DNA of 64,000 bases, taken from positions 124,001 through 188,000 of the forward strand of contig JAOXRS010000244.1 in the NCBI GenBank assembly GCA_025800385.1, written 5' to 3'. The first letter of the stretch is position 1, and every line of letters starts with the position of its first letter. Both the position numbers and the translations under genes were made by a program. The notes under the pieces were generated by a model. The model was given only the letters and a program-made list of their open reading frames with translations. It searched no databases and was not told the origin of the DNA. Below, one piece after another: positions 1-9,220 of this stretch. Source of the stretch: Candidatus Albibeggiatoa sp. nov. NOAA (GTDB taxonomy: Bacteria; Pseudomonadota; Gammaproteobacteria; Beggiatoales; Beggiatoaceae).

Positions 1-563
1 ACCTCGTAATGAAGTCGATGGGTAACTATGTGAAGAAAGTACGTGGCGTGTCAGGGGCTTCGATCTTGGGTGATGGTAGTCTTGTGCCGTTGCTTGATCT
101 GCCTGAGTTATTGCGTTCACCGATGCAATCGATGATGAGTTTCTCCGCTGATGAAGACATGGATATGGATGCGCCAATGGCTTCAGGTGCGCCTGCGGTG
201 ATGGTTGTAGATGATTCGCTAAGTGTTCGTAAGTCAATGTCTTTATTGTTAGAAGATGCTGGCTTTGATGTGATTCTAGCAAAAGATGGTCTGGAAGCAA
301 TTGAGGTTATGAACCAGCAACGACCTAATGTGATGTTAGTGGATATGGAAATGCCACGTATGAGTGGTTTGGAGTTAACTGCCCACGTTCGTGCTAATCA
401 AGATACGGGTAATATTCCAATTTTCATGATTACCTCTCGGACTACGGAAAAACACAGAGAGCAAGCCAAAACTGCGGGTGTTGATCGTTATTTAACTAAA
501 CCGTATCAAGACACGGAATTGTTAGATTTAGTCGACCAAGCTTTGGCGGGTAAGATTCGCTAA
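1..563 (+). CDS. C-terminal part of a CheA/ChpA-like hybrid chemotaxis histidine kinase (5' end outside window)
   Basis: The reading frame is open from the first bases, so the gene begins outside the window; the ATG at 9 is internal. The first ~35 visible residues (VRGVSGASILGDG, then a leucine/proline-rich end) match the end of a CheW-like domain of CheA kinases. This domain docks the kinase to chemoreceptors and CheW. After an Asp/Met-rich linker comes a full receiver domain: VVDDS acidic pocket, phospho-acceptor Asp in MLVDMEMP, the conserved Ser/Thr in MITSR, and the Lys in LTKPY. A CheA with a C-terminal receiver is typical of ChpA-type kinases of twitching or gliding systems. The family call is firm; the pathway is inference because the kinase domains are not visible. 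Confidence 0.85.
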   Translation, partial: LVMKSMGNYVKKVRGVSGASILGDGSLVPLLDLPELLRSPMQSMMSFSADEDMDMDAPMASGAPAVMVVDDSLSVRKSMSLLLEDAGFDVILAKDGLEAIEVMNQQRPNVMLVDMEMPRMSGLELTAHVRANQDTGNIPIFMITSRTTEKHREQAKTAGVDRYLTKPYQDTELLDLVDQALAGKIR

Positions 564-634
564 ACCCTTATTTTCTAATGTAACCATGCACCTGTTGTGT
601 GGTTACTTTTCAGCTAACCAGTATGGTACGTTGA

Positions 635-1249
635 ATGCGACACTCCATTTTTAAAGAAAACAAAAAATACACGTTTAGTGATTATTTTGAAATGACTTAC
701 CCTACAAAAGAAATCGTGGGTGAGTTTGGTTATTCTTTTTCTCTTGAAGTGCTTAATTTTCCCTAAACAGCTGAATTTAATCATAATGTTATTAAAAAGC
801 TACAAGAGATTTTTTATACTACTTTTCCTAAAATTCATTTAAGTTCTGAAATTGCCAAACGGGAATTTTTGGTTGCCCCCTTATTAGTTGAAATTGCTAA
901 AATTACTGACATCACAATTTATATCGAATATTTACTTGATGTTGATGATAAGTTGAGTGGTTTATTAGATTATTTTTTAGTTGCCAATCAAGATTTAATT
1001 ATTATAGAAGCGAAGAAAAAAGATATTGATAGTGGATTTAATCAATTGGCTGCCCAGTTAATTGCGCTGGATAAATGCGAAGAAAATGATGATATTGAGT
1101 TTCTTTATGGTGCAGTTACTTTAGGTGATATTTGGAAATTTGGTATTTTAGACCGAAAAAATAAACGTATTATCAAGAATATCCATAGTCATACGATTCC
1201 AGAAGATATTGAAGAAGTCTTTGCTATTTTGATGAGTATTATTCGCTAA
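635..1249 (+). pseudogene. Conserved hypothetical protein, PD-(D/E)XK nuclease-like core, interrupted by one in-frame TAA
   Basis: An ATG at 635 opens a frame that reads MRHSIFKENKKYTFSDYF and continues to 1249, except for a TAA at 764-766 (codon 44). Both sides look like one protein: N-terminal FSDYF...GYSF and downstream LSGLLDYFLV followed by LIIIEAKKKD. The D...ExK spacing there resembles the core of PD-(D/E)XK nucleases. From memory, related hypothetical proteins of about 200 residues occur in cyanobacteria and Thiotrichales and have Gln or Arg after the LNFP-like stretch, so a CAA-to-TAA change would explain the stop. The part from 869 could still be translated from an internal start. 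Function unknown; probably recently inactivated, unless the stop is a sequencing error. Confidence 0.6.
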
Positions 1250-1307
1250 AGCCGTATACTTTGTTGTGCGTTTATATTCCTTTTTAATCAATCCTTTTCC
1301 ATTATTT

Positions 1308-1503
1308 CTGTCCATCCAAATCATCAGTTACATCGTGTTTAAAACAAGATGACACAGATGCAAAGATAAACAGGATAAAGCTCAAGTATTGCCTCAAACC
1401 TCAAGCTGCTCTACAATCTAATCTTGTTAATTTTTAAATCCCAAAAATTCTGATTCAGCTAACATCCTGTCCATCAAAACTATCTGCTACATCATATTAA
1501 AAA
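1308..1503. repeat. Imperfect direct repeat in the gap before the Roco gene
   Basis: Two ~37-bp stretches, 1308-1344 and 1467-1503, both begin CTGTCCATC and share ACATC followed by a T/A-rich end. The second copy ends next to the GTG start of the LRR-Roc-COR gene. The bases between them (around 1345-1380) read like an intergenic dispersed repeat. No gene is seen between 1250 and 1513. Confidence 0.4.
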
Positions 1504-1513
1504 GGATTTTTCT

Positions 1514-3667
1514 GTGCCTACAGATTTAGAAATTATTGAACAGTTAGAAAAAGAAATTAATGTTCAACTAAAGAGTATTAGAGACAAGGAGCCGCATACA
1601 GCTAATATAATTTATAACGACAATTTTTTTCATTTAGAACAAATTATTGTAAATAAGACTTGGCAAAAAAATGGCTATGCTATAGATGAAAATAAAAATG
1701 TTATTGCATTGAATCTAGATCATAATGAACTTTTTACTATTCCTAGTAAGGTATGTTCTTTAAAAAACTTGCAAATGCTTTTCTTTACAGGTAACAAAAT
1801 TAAATTATTACCAAGTTCTTTTGGACAATTACAAAATCTAAATTACTTAGATTTAAGTGAAAATAATTTAGAAAAATTACCTTACTCGTTTGGGCAGCTA
1901 CAAAATTTAAACTCTTTGGATTTAGAAAATAACCAACTAAAAGAATTGCCAACATCATTCGGGCAACTACAAAACTAGGACTCTTTAAACTTAAAGAATA
2001 ACCCCTTAGAAAAACCACCACTGGAAATAGTTGAAAAAGGGATTACAAATATTCTTAGCTATTATTTACAGTTGGAACAAGGTCTAGTTAAAGTCTATGA
2101 GGCAAAAGTCCTAGTTCTTGGTGAAGGTGGTGCTGGAAAAACATCGCTGGCAAATAAAATTCTTGATGCAGATTACAAACTGAAGTCCGAAGAAAAAAGC
2201 ACCCAAGGTATAGACATCTTAAAATATCAGTTTTTGATTGATGATAAAAAATTTACTGCACATATCTGGGATTTTGGCGGACAAGAAATTTACCACGCCA
2301 CACATCAATTTTTCCTTACGAAGCGTTCACTATATATTTTAGTTGCTGATACACGCAAAGAAGATGCAAGATTTGAATATTGGCTACAAATTGTTGAATT
2401 ATTAGCTGATGACAGCCCTATTATTATCGTTAAAAACGAAAAACAAGATCGTTCATGTGAAATCAATGAACCACGTCTAAAAGGTCGGTTTGAACAGCTC
2501 AAACATATTGAAAGCACTAACTTAAAAACCAACCGCAATTTAGAATCTATCCTTGAACAACTCCAATTTGAGCTCAAAAGACTACCACATGTGGGACAGA
2601 CATTACCTAAAACTTGGGTTGATGTCCGCCTTGCTTTGGAAAGTGATAACCGCAACTACATTGGCTTAAATGAATTCCTTGACATCTGTGAGCAAAATGG
2701 CTTTAAACGCCGTGAAGATAAACTACAACTCTCAGGTTACTTACACGATTTAGGCACATGCTTGCACTTCCAAAATGACCCACTGCTCAATAAAACTGTG
2801 ATTTTAAAACCTGAATGGGGTACAGATGCAGTTTACAAAGTATTGGATAATCAGCGAGTCAGAAATAATCATGGTAGATTCAACAAAAATAATTTAAGCG
2901 ATATTTGGCAAGTAGCAGAATACGACAATATGCACGATGAATTACTGCAATTGATGGTGAATTTTAAACTGTGCTACAAGCTTGAATATTGTGATACTTA
3001 CATTGCTCCGCAAATTTTACCTACCAAACAACCTAATTTTGCTTGGGATGAAAAAGACAACACTCTTTTACGTTATGACTATGAGTTTATGCCCAAAGGC
3101 ATGATGACTCAATTTATCGTTGCTATGCACAAGGATATCGAAGACAAACAACAGCGTGTCTGGAAAGAAGGTGTAGTTCTACAAAAAAATCAAACCCGTG
3201 CTGAAGTTACTGAAGAATACGAAAAACGTCAAATTCATATCCGTATTCAAGGCAACAACCGCCGTGAACTCGCTACCGTCGTTTTACATGAATGGGATAA
3301 AATCCATGATAGCTATTACAACCTAAAAGTACAAAAACTCATCCCCTGTAATTGCCGTGAATGCCAAAATCAACAAGAGCCTTATTTCCACACTTACGAA
3401 ACATTATTAAATCTCAAAAGCAAGGGTAAACCAGAAAGCCAATGTGGTCGTAGCGGTGAAATGGTGAATATTCAAAATTTACTGGGGGATGTGCTTAGTG
3501 ATTATGAAAAGCAAGATGACAGCATCAATGTTAATATTATCAAGGTTGATGGTGATATGAATAACTCAAATGCAAATCAAGGTGATAATGTTGAACAACA
3601 ACTTGCTGAATTTGCTAAATTGCCTCCAGAGCAAAGAACTGCAATACTTGCACAGCTTCAGAAATAA
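1514..3667 (+). pseudogene. Roco-family protein (LRR-Roc-COR GTPase) interrupted by one in-frame TAG
   Basis: A GTG at 1514 starts a frame with at least four leucine-rich repeats (pattern FGQLQNLNxLDLxxNxLxxLP). It stops at a TAG at 1976-1978 (codon 155), in the middle of a repeat where the other repeats have Leu, then continues in the same frame to 3667. The second part holds a Roc GTPase domain: P-loop GEGGAGKTS, switch II DFGGQE and a G4-like VKNEKQD. A COR domain follows, then a Cys-containing tail (PCNCRECQ ... QCG) and a Gln-rich end. Roco proteins are dimeric GTPases of signalling. A shortened protein could start at the TTG at 2072 just before the Roc domain and would keep the whole GTPase. 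A TTG/TTA-to-TAG mutation is the simplest explanation. Confidence 0.8.
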
Positions 3668-3765
3668 AACATAAAGTAAATATTTATAACTGTATACCAT
3701 TTTTTGCTAAATTTAGTAAAATTGTCAGTCTTCTTTGAAATTCTCTTCATTAAAACAAAAGACTC

Positions 3766-4935
3766 GTGACCGCCACAGCTTCCACCAAATCACAAGATAG
3801 AATACCGCTGATTGATGTCATTCGGGGATTTGCTGTATTTGGCATTATTCTAGTGAATGCACCAAGCATCAACTCTTCAATATGGAATGTGGCAGAATTT
3901 GGATTTCAAATAACAGCATGGGATGCGTTTGTATCTCAATTTATTATGTTATTTGCAGCAGGAAAGTTTTACCCTATTTTTAGCTTTCTATTTGGCTGGG
4001 GTATCATGGCATTTATAGAAAGTGCAGAACGTAAACAACAAAACCCTGCAAAGCTTTTTATCAGACGTATGAATGCACTCCTGTTTCTCGGTTTGCTCAA
4101 TATCAGCTTAGTCTGGTACGGAGATGTCTTACTGACATATGCAATTGTCGGCTCTGTAGCATTTTTCTTTCATACCTACTCGAAACAAAAATTACTATCT
4201 ACCATCGCATGGCTGTTTGCTATTTTGCTCATATACCACCTTTATTCTGCGGTAATCTATTTATTTGAAGACTTTGAATATGAAGAAATAGATATGCAAA
4301 TGCTGTATCAAACAGGAACATTTGTGCAAATTTTCTGGCTGCGCTTACAAGATTACTATGACCTATATTTATGGGGCTTCTTTGATTTAGAATATATCGT
4401 GTCGTGGACAATATATATTGTGTGCTATCTGCTGCATATGGTATCGCTTTTTTTACTCGGCATATGGACATATAAACAACGGCTATTCCACGATATAGAT
4501 GCAAATTGGCATATGATTAAACCTATTGGTATCAGCTGTTTAATTTTTGGTTTGGGAAGCAGCAGCCTTTCGTTGCATAGCGCATTTTTTGATGTGTTTC
4601 TATATCCAGTTTCAGGTATTTCGCTGGGGTTAGGTTATATTTTTCTACTTATTTCAGCATATAAATACCAGCTTGGAAAAAGATTGTTCTCTCTATTAGC
4701 GTATGTTGGCAGAATGTCCCTCACTAATTATATGAGTTCAAATATTATTTTAACTGTACTGTTTTACGGCTATGGTTTTGGCTTATATGGCACAATGGGA
4801 GCAGGTTCACAATTATGGATCACACTGGCAGTTTGCTCTGTAATCGCCTTATTCAGCTATCAATGGTTGCAACATTTTCAGAGAGGGCCTTTAGAATCTC
4901 TTTGGTATAAATACACTTACGCTCAGCAATCTTGA
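3766..4935 (+). CDS. DUF418 family multipass membrane protein (YeiB-like)
   Basis: This is a 389-residue inner-membrane protein starting at GTG; no upstream ATG is in frame. Residues ~12-35 carry the family hallmark RIPLIDVIRGFAVFGIILVN, the first membrane segment of YeiB/DUF1624-like proteins. At least eight further hydrophobic segments follow, and the C-terminal third (SLTNYMSSNI ... HFQRGPLESLWY) matches the DUF418 end. The N-terminal part is related to acyltransferase-like membrane proteins. The substrate is unknown. It is convergent with the histidine kinase gene and is not obviously in an operon. Confidence 0.8.
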   Translation: MTATASTKSQDRIPLIDVIRGFAVFGIILVNAPSINSSIWNVAEFGFQITAWDAFVSQFIMLFAAGKFYPIFSFLFGWGIMAFIESAERKQQNPAKLFIRRMNALLFLGLLNISLVWYGDVLLTYAIVGSVAFFFHTYSKQKLLSTIAWLFAILLIYHLYSAVIYLFEDFEYEEIDMQMLYQTGTFVQIFWLRLQDYYDLYLWGFFDLEYIVSWTIYIVCYLLHMVSLFLLGIWTYKQRLFHDIDANWHMIKPIGISCLIFGLGSSSLSLHSAFFDVFLYPVSGISLGLGYIFLLISAYKYQLGKRLFSLLAYVGRMSLTNYMSSNIILTVLFYGYGFGLYGTMGAGSQLWITLAVCSVIALFSYQWLQHFQRGPLESLWYKYTYAQQS

Positions 4936-4959
4936 TTGAATCAGTTCATCATTGCTTTT

Positions 4960-5009
4960 GAAAGTAAGCCAAAGCTGTAAAGAGTGATTTTTAACAAAAG
5001 CCTACTTTC
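4960..5009. terminator. Possible stem-loop between convergent DUF418 and kinase genes
   Basis: GAAAGTA at 4960-4966 pairs with TACTTTC at 5003-5009 across a long AT-rich loop. It lies between the stops of two convergent genes and could serve both. The loop is long and there is no clean T-run, so this is weak. Confidence 0.25.
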
Positions 5010-5041
5010 TAAAAACTTCTAAATTCTCAGACAACACAGTT

Positions 5042-7423
5042 CTATGTGGCTTGTGCAAGTAAATCATGCAACTCACTTAACAACTCTTCTCGCTTATATG
5101 CACCTTTTTGGAATATGGTATGGACTTCAGATGATAAATATTGTCTGTCATGAGTGGTAATATCTTTGGCCGTGAGTACGATAATCGGTATTTTGCGCTG
5201 TTGTTTTTGTTCCCGTAATTGGCTGATAAACTCATAACCATCCATTTCAGGCATCATTAAATCTAACAGAATAATATCAGGCTGTTGGGTTTTGACTTTT
5301 TCTAAACCCATTTTTCCATTATTTGCAAATACAACTTCCCAGCCATCTTTTTGCAGCATTTGTTTAATCATGTCACGAATCATCGCGTCATCTTCAACGA
5401 TCAAGATTTTTCCATAACTTGATGAATTGCGGTACTTATTCAATACTTGGGCAATTTGATGCTGGTCAACAGGTTTGAGCAAATATTCTGCTGCTCCCAA
5501 TGAATATCCCAACTCATGATTTTCCACCATCGATAACATCACAACAGGAATATGTTGCACTTGTGGATGACTCTTTAACTCAGATAGCACAACCCAGCCA
5601 TCCATTTGTGGCATCATGACATCTAAAGTGATGAGCTGTGGTTTTAATTGGTGCGCAAGCTGTAACCCATCTTCACCATTTGCAGCAGTCACTACGTGAT
5701 AACCAGAATGCTGAATGTGCTTGCTAAGTAAATCTCTCACATGCTCATCATCGTCAATCACTAAAATTGTGGCTTGCTCATCTTGTACAACGGGTAGTGT
5801 GTGCTCTAACTCTGGAATCGTTTGGCGACTGGCCATTTTCGTAGGGAATCGTACGACAAAAGTACTGCCTCTACCCAGCTCACTTTCAACGCTGACTTGC
5901 CCGCCCATCATTTCTGCAAAACGTTTGGTAATCAACAATCCTAAACCTGTGCCGCCATATTTACGGGTTGTGGAAGCATCCACTTGGCTAAATGCTTTAA
6001 ACAGTTTTTTCTGTTGTTCTCTGGAAATACCAATACCTGTATCTGTGATCGAGAAGCTAATCCATTCAATATCACCAATCCATTGTTTACGAACTTTTAA
6101 ACCAACTGTACCATTTTCAGTAAATTTAGATGCATTACTGAGTAAATTAAGTAAAATTTGCCGAACTTTAGTCACATCCGAGTGCATGAGACCGATATTG
6201 GGTTCACAGTCAAAAGCAAGCGTGTTATGACGTTGTTCTAATAAAATTTGAACCGTGACAATGACCTCTTCTAAGACTTTTTGAATATCAAAGGTTTCAT
6301 TGTAAATTTCCATTTTGCCCGATTCAATTTTAGATAAATCCAATATATCGTTGATAAGACTTAATAAATGTCGACCAGCTGCATTGATTTTTGCCAAATC
6401 GGGAGCGATTTCATCAGGCTCTAAATCCTCAATTTCATCATGCAACATATCGCTATAACCAATAATGGCATTCAATGGCGTACGCAATTCATGACTCATA
6501 TTGGCGATAAATTGGCTTTTTGCACGATTACTTTCTTCAGCAGCTTCTTTGGCAATGGTTAACTCTCGATCAGATTTGTCGATGGCAATGACCATTTCAT
6601 TAAATGCTGTGCCTAAACGTCCAACTTCATCATAACGTGTTTCATCCGCACGCACTTGGCGTTCACCTTGGCGCACTTTATCTGTGACATCGAGTAAATT
6701 TTTCATACCAGCAGTTAGCCCGCGTGCCATCAACACCGCGAATACAATACCAACCAGAATCGCCAAGATGGTATATAACAACCCATTTCGAGTAGCAACT
6801 TTTAAATTTTCTACAACATGATTGGTTGAAATACCGACTCTTGCCCAACCAATTAACTGGCCTGAGGACATGATGGGTGATGCAATATCTAAATAACGCT
6901 CAGTCTGCCATAGCATTTGTGTGAAGGGTTGTGCGTTGGTGCGTAATAATTCATGACTGGTTTTATCATTTAAATAACGGCCAATAAATTCCGTACTGGT
7001 ATGAGCTAAGACTTGGCCGCGTTTAGAAATCACCATGGCATAATCTAGCCCTGGATAACGCTTTTGATAACTTAGAATTTCACTTAACCCCACCACATCA
7101 CTGGCCAAAACCCATGAACTACTATTTGCAGCTAACATCTCAGACAAAGCAATGGCTTGTTGTATACTTTGTTCTTGTAAAAAATGTCGTTCGCGCTCGG
7201 TTAAATCTAAAATAAAAATTGTCATCAATACTGCATGAACCAAGGCAATACCTAAGACTAGCTGGCGTTGGATCGAATGATGCCAATAGCGATTGATAGA
7301 ATGAAAGATTTTTTGAATAGGGTTTGAAACCCATTGATACAAACGACTATGCGTTATTTGAGTACAGCAAGACTGAATAAATTGCCATGACTTTGCGGCT
7401 GTTTTTTGATGTAAGCTCGTCAT
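5042..7423 (-). CDS. Hybrid sensor histidine kinase with two receiver domains
   Basis: This is a 793-residue kinase. The ATG at 7423 is preferred because AAAAGGGG lies just upstream; a longer frame would start at TTG 7492 without a ribosome site. Order: membrane segment ~55-74, periplasmic sensor of ~140 residues, membrane segment ~215-236, HAMP linker, HisKA with His311 (NMSHELRTPLNAI), HATPase with LLNLLSNASKF and TDTGIGI and GGTGLGL, then two receivers with acceptors Asp601 (LDVMMPQMDG) and Asp721 (LDLMMPEMDG). It ends without an output domain, so it probably relays phosphate through a separate HPt or regulator. The next gene upstream on the same strand encodes a PhnD-like periplasmic binding lipoprotein, a plausible ligand-binding partner (inference). 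Confidence 0.9.
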   Translation of the reverse strand: MTSLHQKTAAKSWQFIQSCCTQITHSRLYQWVSNPIQKIFHSINRYWHHSIQRQLVLGIALVHAVLMTIFILDLTERERHFLQEQSIQQAIALSEMLAANSSSWVLASDVVGLSEILSYQKRYPGLDYAMVISKRGQVLAHTSTEFIGRYLNDKTSHELLRTNAQPFTQMLWQTERYLDIASPIMSSGQLIGWARVGISTNHVVENLKVATRNGLLYTILAILVGIVFAVLMARGLTAGMKNLLDVTDKVRQGERQVRADETRYDEVGRLGTAFNEMVIAIDKSDRELTIAKEAAEESNRAKSQFIANMSHELRTPLNAIIGYSDMLHDEIEDLEPDEIAPDLAKINAAGRHLLSLINDILDLSKIESGKMEIYNETFDIQKVLEEVIVTVQILLEQRHNTLAFDCEPNIGLMHSDVTKVRQILLNLLSNASKFTENGTVGLKVRKQWIGDIEWISFSITDTGIGISREQQKKLFKAFSQVDASTTRKYGGTGLGLLITKRFAEMMGGQVSVESELGRGSTFVVRFPTKMASRQTIPELEHTLPVVQDEQATILVIDDDEHVRDLLSKHIQHSGYHVVTAANGEDGLQLAHQLKPQLITLDVMMPQMDGWVVLSELKSHPQVQHIPVVMLSMVENHELGYSLGAAEYLLKPVDQHQIAQVLNKYRNSSSYGKILIVEDDAMIRDMIKQMLQKDGWEVVFANNGKMGLEKVKTQQPDIILLDLMMPEMDGYEFISQLREQKQQRKIPIIVLTAKDITTHDRQYLSSEVHTIFQKGAYKREELLSELHDLLAQAT

Positions 7424-7660
7424 AATACCCCTTTTCTTCAGTATGTTAAGAGTATTTCTAAACATATTGAAAAAAATGAAATCGGCGGACAATGTACAAA
7501 ATACCCACCTGATTTCATTACTTTTTAACTAGCTTATGATGGCTAGTTGTTTTTTATGTAATGTCATTGATATGAAATATATTTTGAGGAGAATGTCCCT
7601 GCATAATCCAAAATATCTGCTCTGTTCCATATCAAGCATCAATTATCAACTTATGACAAG

Positions 7661-8572
7661 TTACTCATTTTTAGGTGGTCTGATTTCCTCAGTAAATGTT
7701 TGGATAAAATCTCTCACAACTTGGAAGGTTTGATGATCCGCGGCTTCGAATTTAGATAACGGCATCCGCGCTAGAATTTCCTGCCCCGCTTTATTTTCAT
7801 GCAGCGTAAATAATAATGCTGAAACCTTTTGTACAACTTCTTGTGGTATATCAGCACGCACCACCAAACCATTGTTAGGTAAAGTCGGTGTTTCCCATTT
7901 CACTTCTAATTCAGCAGCAAAATCAGGCTTTTCTTTTAAAAAGATTTTCCAAGGTAAAGGCCATGTCGCTGCGGCTGCCACTTTGCCCAAATAAGCATTC
8001 ATGATGGAAGATTCTTGAGAACCTACATATAAATTTTCAATGTCTTGATTGACGTTAATACCATTGGTATGTAAAAAATACTGCGGAAGCATGGTGGCAG
8101 CTAAAGCGGTAGGTGCAGGATAGCTTACAGATTGTCCTTTTACATCGATAGGATTTTGAAGAGAACTGTCTTTACGAGTGATAAAGATGCCACGGAAGTT
8201 CTCATCATCGCCCATTTTGCCAAAAATTGTATAGCCGTTATCTTCTGCAGTAATGGTTTGATAAGGGTTAGGCAACGCGAAATGGAATTTGCCTGCATAT
8301 AGTTTTTCTTCATACGCAGCATAATTACGTGATGCTTCTAAACGAAATTGAATATTATCGAAATGTTGACTTAAATAGTCTGCAACAGGCGCATAAACCA
8401 CTTGTAATTGTTTTGGGTTGTGTAACGGGTGAACACCAAAAATATACTCTTCTTTTTGCGTGGTTGTTTCGCTACTAAACTCGGGTTTATACTGTTGTTC
8501 AGCAGATTCTTGTCCGCAGGCAACCAATAGCGTTACCAAGCTGAAACCCCATAGCCATTTAATTGAAATCAC
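7661..8572 (-). CDS. PhnD-like phosphate/phosphonate-type substrate-binding lipoprotein
   Basis: This is a 303-residue protein with a GTG start, placed by GAGG eight bases upstream. The N-terminus is a lipoprotein signal with lipobox LVAC (Cys19). The mature part has family features of PhnD/periplasmic binding-like II proteins: FGVHPLHNP near the start, ALPNPYQ, then DVKGQSVSYPAPTA and a C-terminal helix pair. No ABC permease or ATPase is adjacent, so transport is not supported by context. The histidine kinase starting 237 bases downstream suggests a sensory role: the lipoprotein would bind a small anion and present it to the kinase. That partnership is inference. Confidence 0.8.
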   Translation of the reverse strand: MISIKWLWGFSLVTLLVACGQESAEQQYKPEFSSETTTQKEEYIFGVHPLHNPKQLQVVYAPVADYLSQHFDNIQFRLEASRNYAAYEEKLYAGKFHFALPNPYQTITAEDNGYTIFGKMGDDENFRGIFITRKDSSLQNPIDVKGQSVSYPAPTALAATMLPQYFLHTNGINVNQDIENLYVGSQESSIMNAYLGKVAAAATWPLPWKIFLKEKPDFAAELEVKWETPTLPNNGLVVRADIPQEVVQKVSALLFTLHENKAGQEILARMPLSKFEAADHQTFQVVRDFIQTFTEEIRPPKNE

Positions 8573-9220
8573 ACTAATTACCTCATAATTATTATGTTTA
8601 AATATAGAAACAGAGGAATCATCTACATTAACAAAATATCGCTACAGGAACTAGTGTTTATTGATGTAAAAACGATTAATGTTTAAAAACCAAAATGATT
8701 TTTATTTACAGTTATAACTTTATTATATCCATTATTATAAAAATTTATATCTATATAAACTTAGGTTAAAAAATTTTCTTTAATAATATATTTCAATAAA
8801 TTATATGCCCAATTACTCATTATATAAGTATTCTATTTATAACCAGTCAATTGTATTCTCAGCTTGAGAAACATTATTAATTATATTTTTCAAAAAAACA
8901 TTTTGGCCTCGTAACATTAAAAATTGCATATTAATTGCCAAACTAGACAATTTTGTAAGCTATCGTCTGTTTTTATTCATTTATGCAAGTGATTCTCAAT
9001 GACTACAACTAAAAGAATAAATAACATATTGAAATATGATGAGCTATATAGCATCTATAGTTAATTCCTTTTTAAATATTATATTTTCAAGATTGCCGAC
9101 CCTAATATGTAAAGCAAAATTGACTATATAACAATTTAAAATTTGCTAGGTAGCATTTGCTCACAAGAAAGCATACACTTAATCAAACACTATATTGCTT
9201 AAAACGATCAAGAAAAATCC
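8573..9220. other. 648-bp very AT-rich intergenic region between divergent genes
   Basis: This separates the PhnD-like gene (minus) from the copper ATPase gene (plus), so both promoters should lie here. Only very short reading frames are present; the longest noticed is about 21 codons near 8999. A stretch near 8987-9003 (AAGTGATTCTCAATGA) is loosely palindromic, but not enough to name a regulator. No RNA gene or repeat was recognised. Confidence 0.5.

Noticed and set aside
635-3667. Stop-codon reassignment or readthrough
   Set aside because: All other genes in the window use TAA, TAG and TGA as normal stops, and no recoding signal was recognised; nonsense mutation or sequence error is simpler.
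7661-8572. Phosphonate ABC importer operon
   Set aside because: Only the binding protein is present; no permease or ATPase gene is adjacent.
8987-9003. Fur or FNR box upstream of the copper ATPase
   Set aside because: The palindrome is too weak and no regulator gene is nearby.
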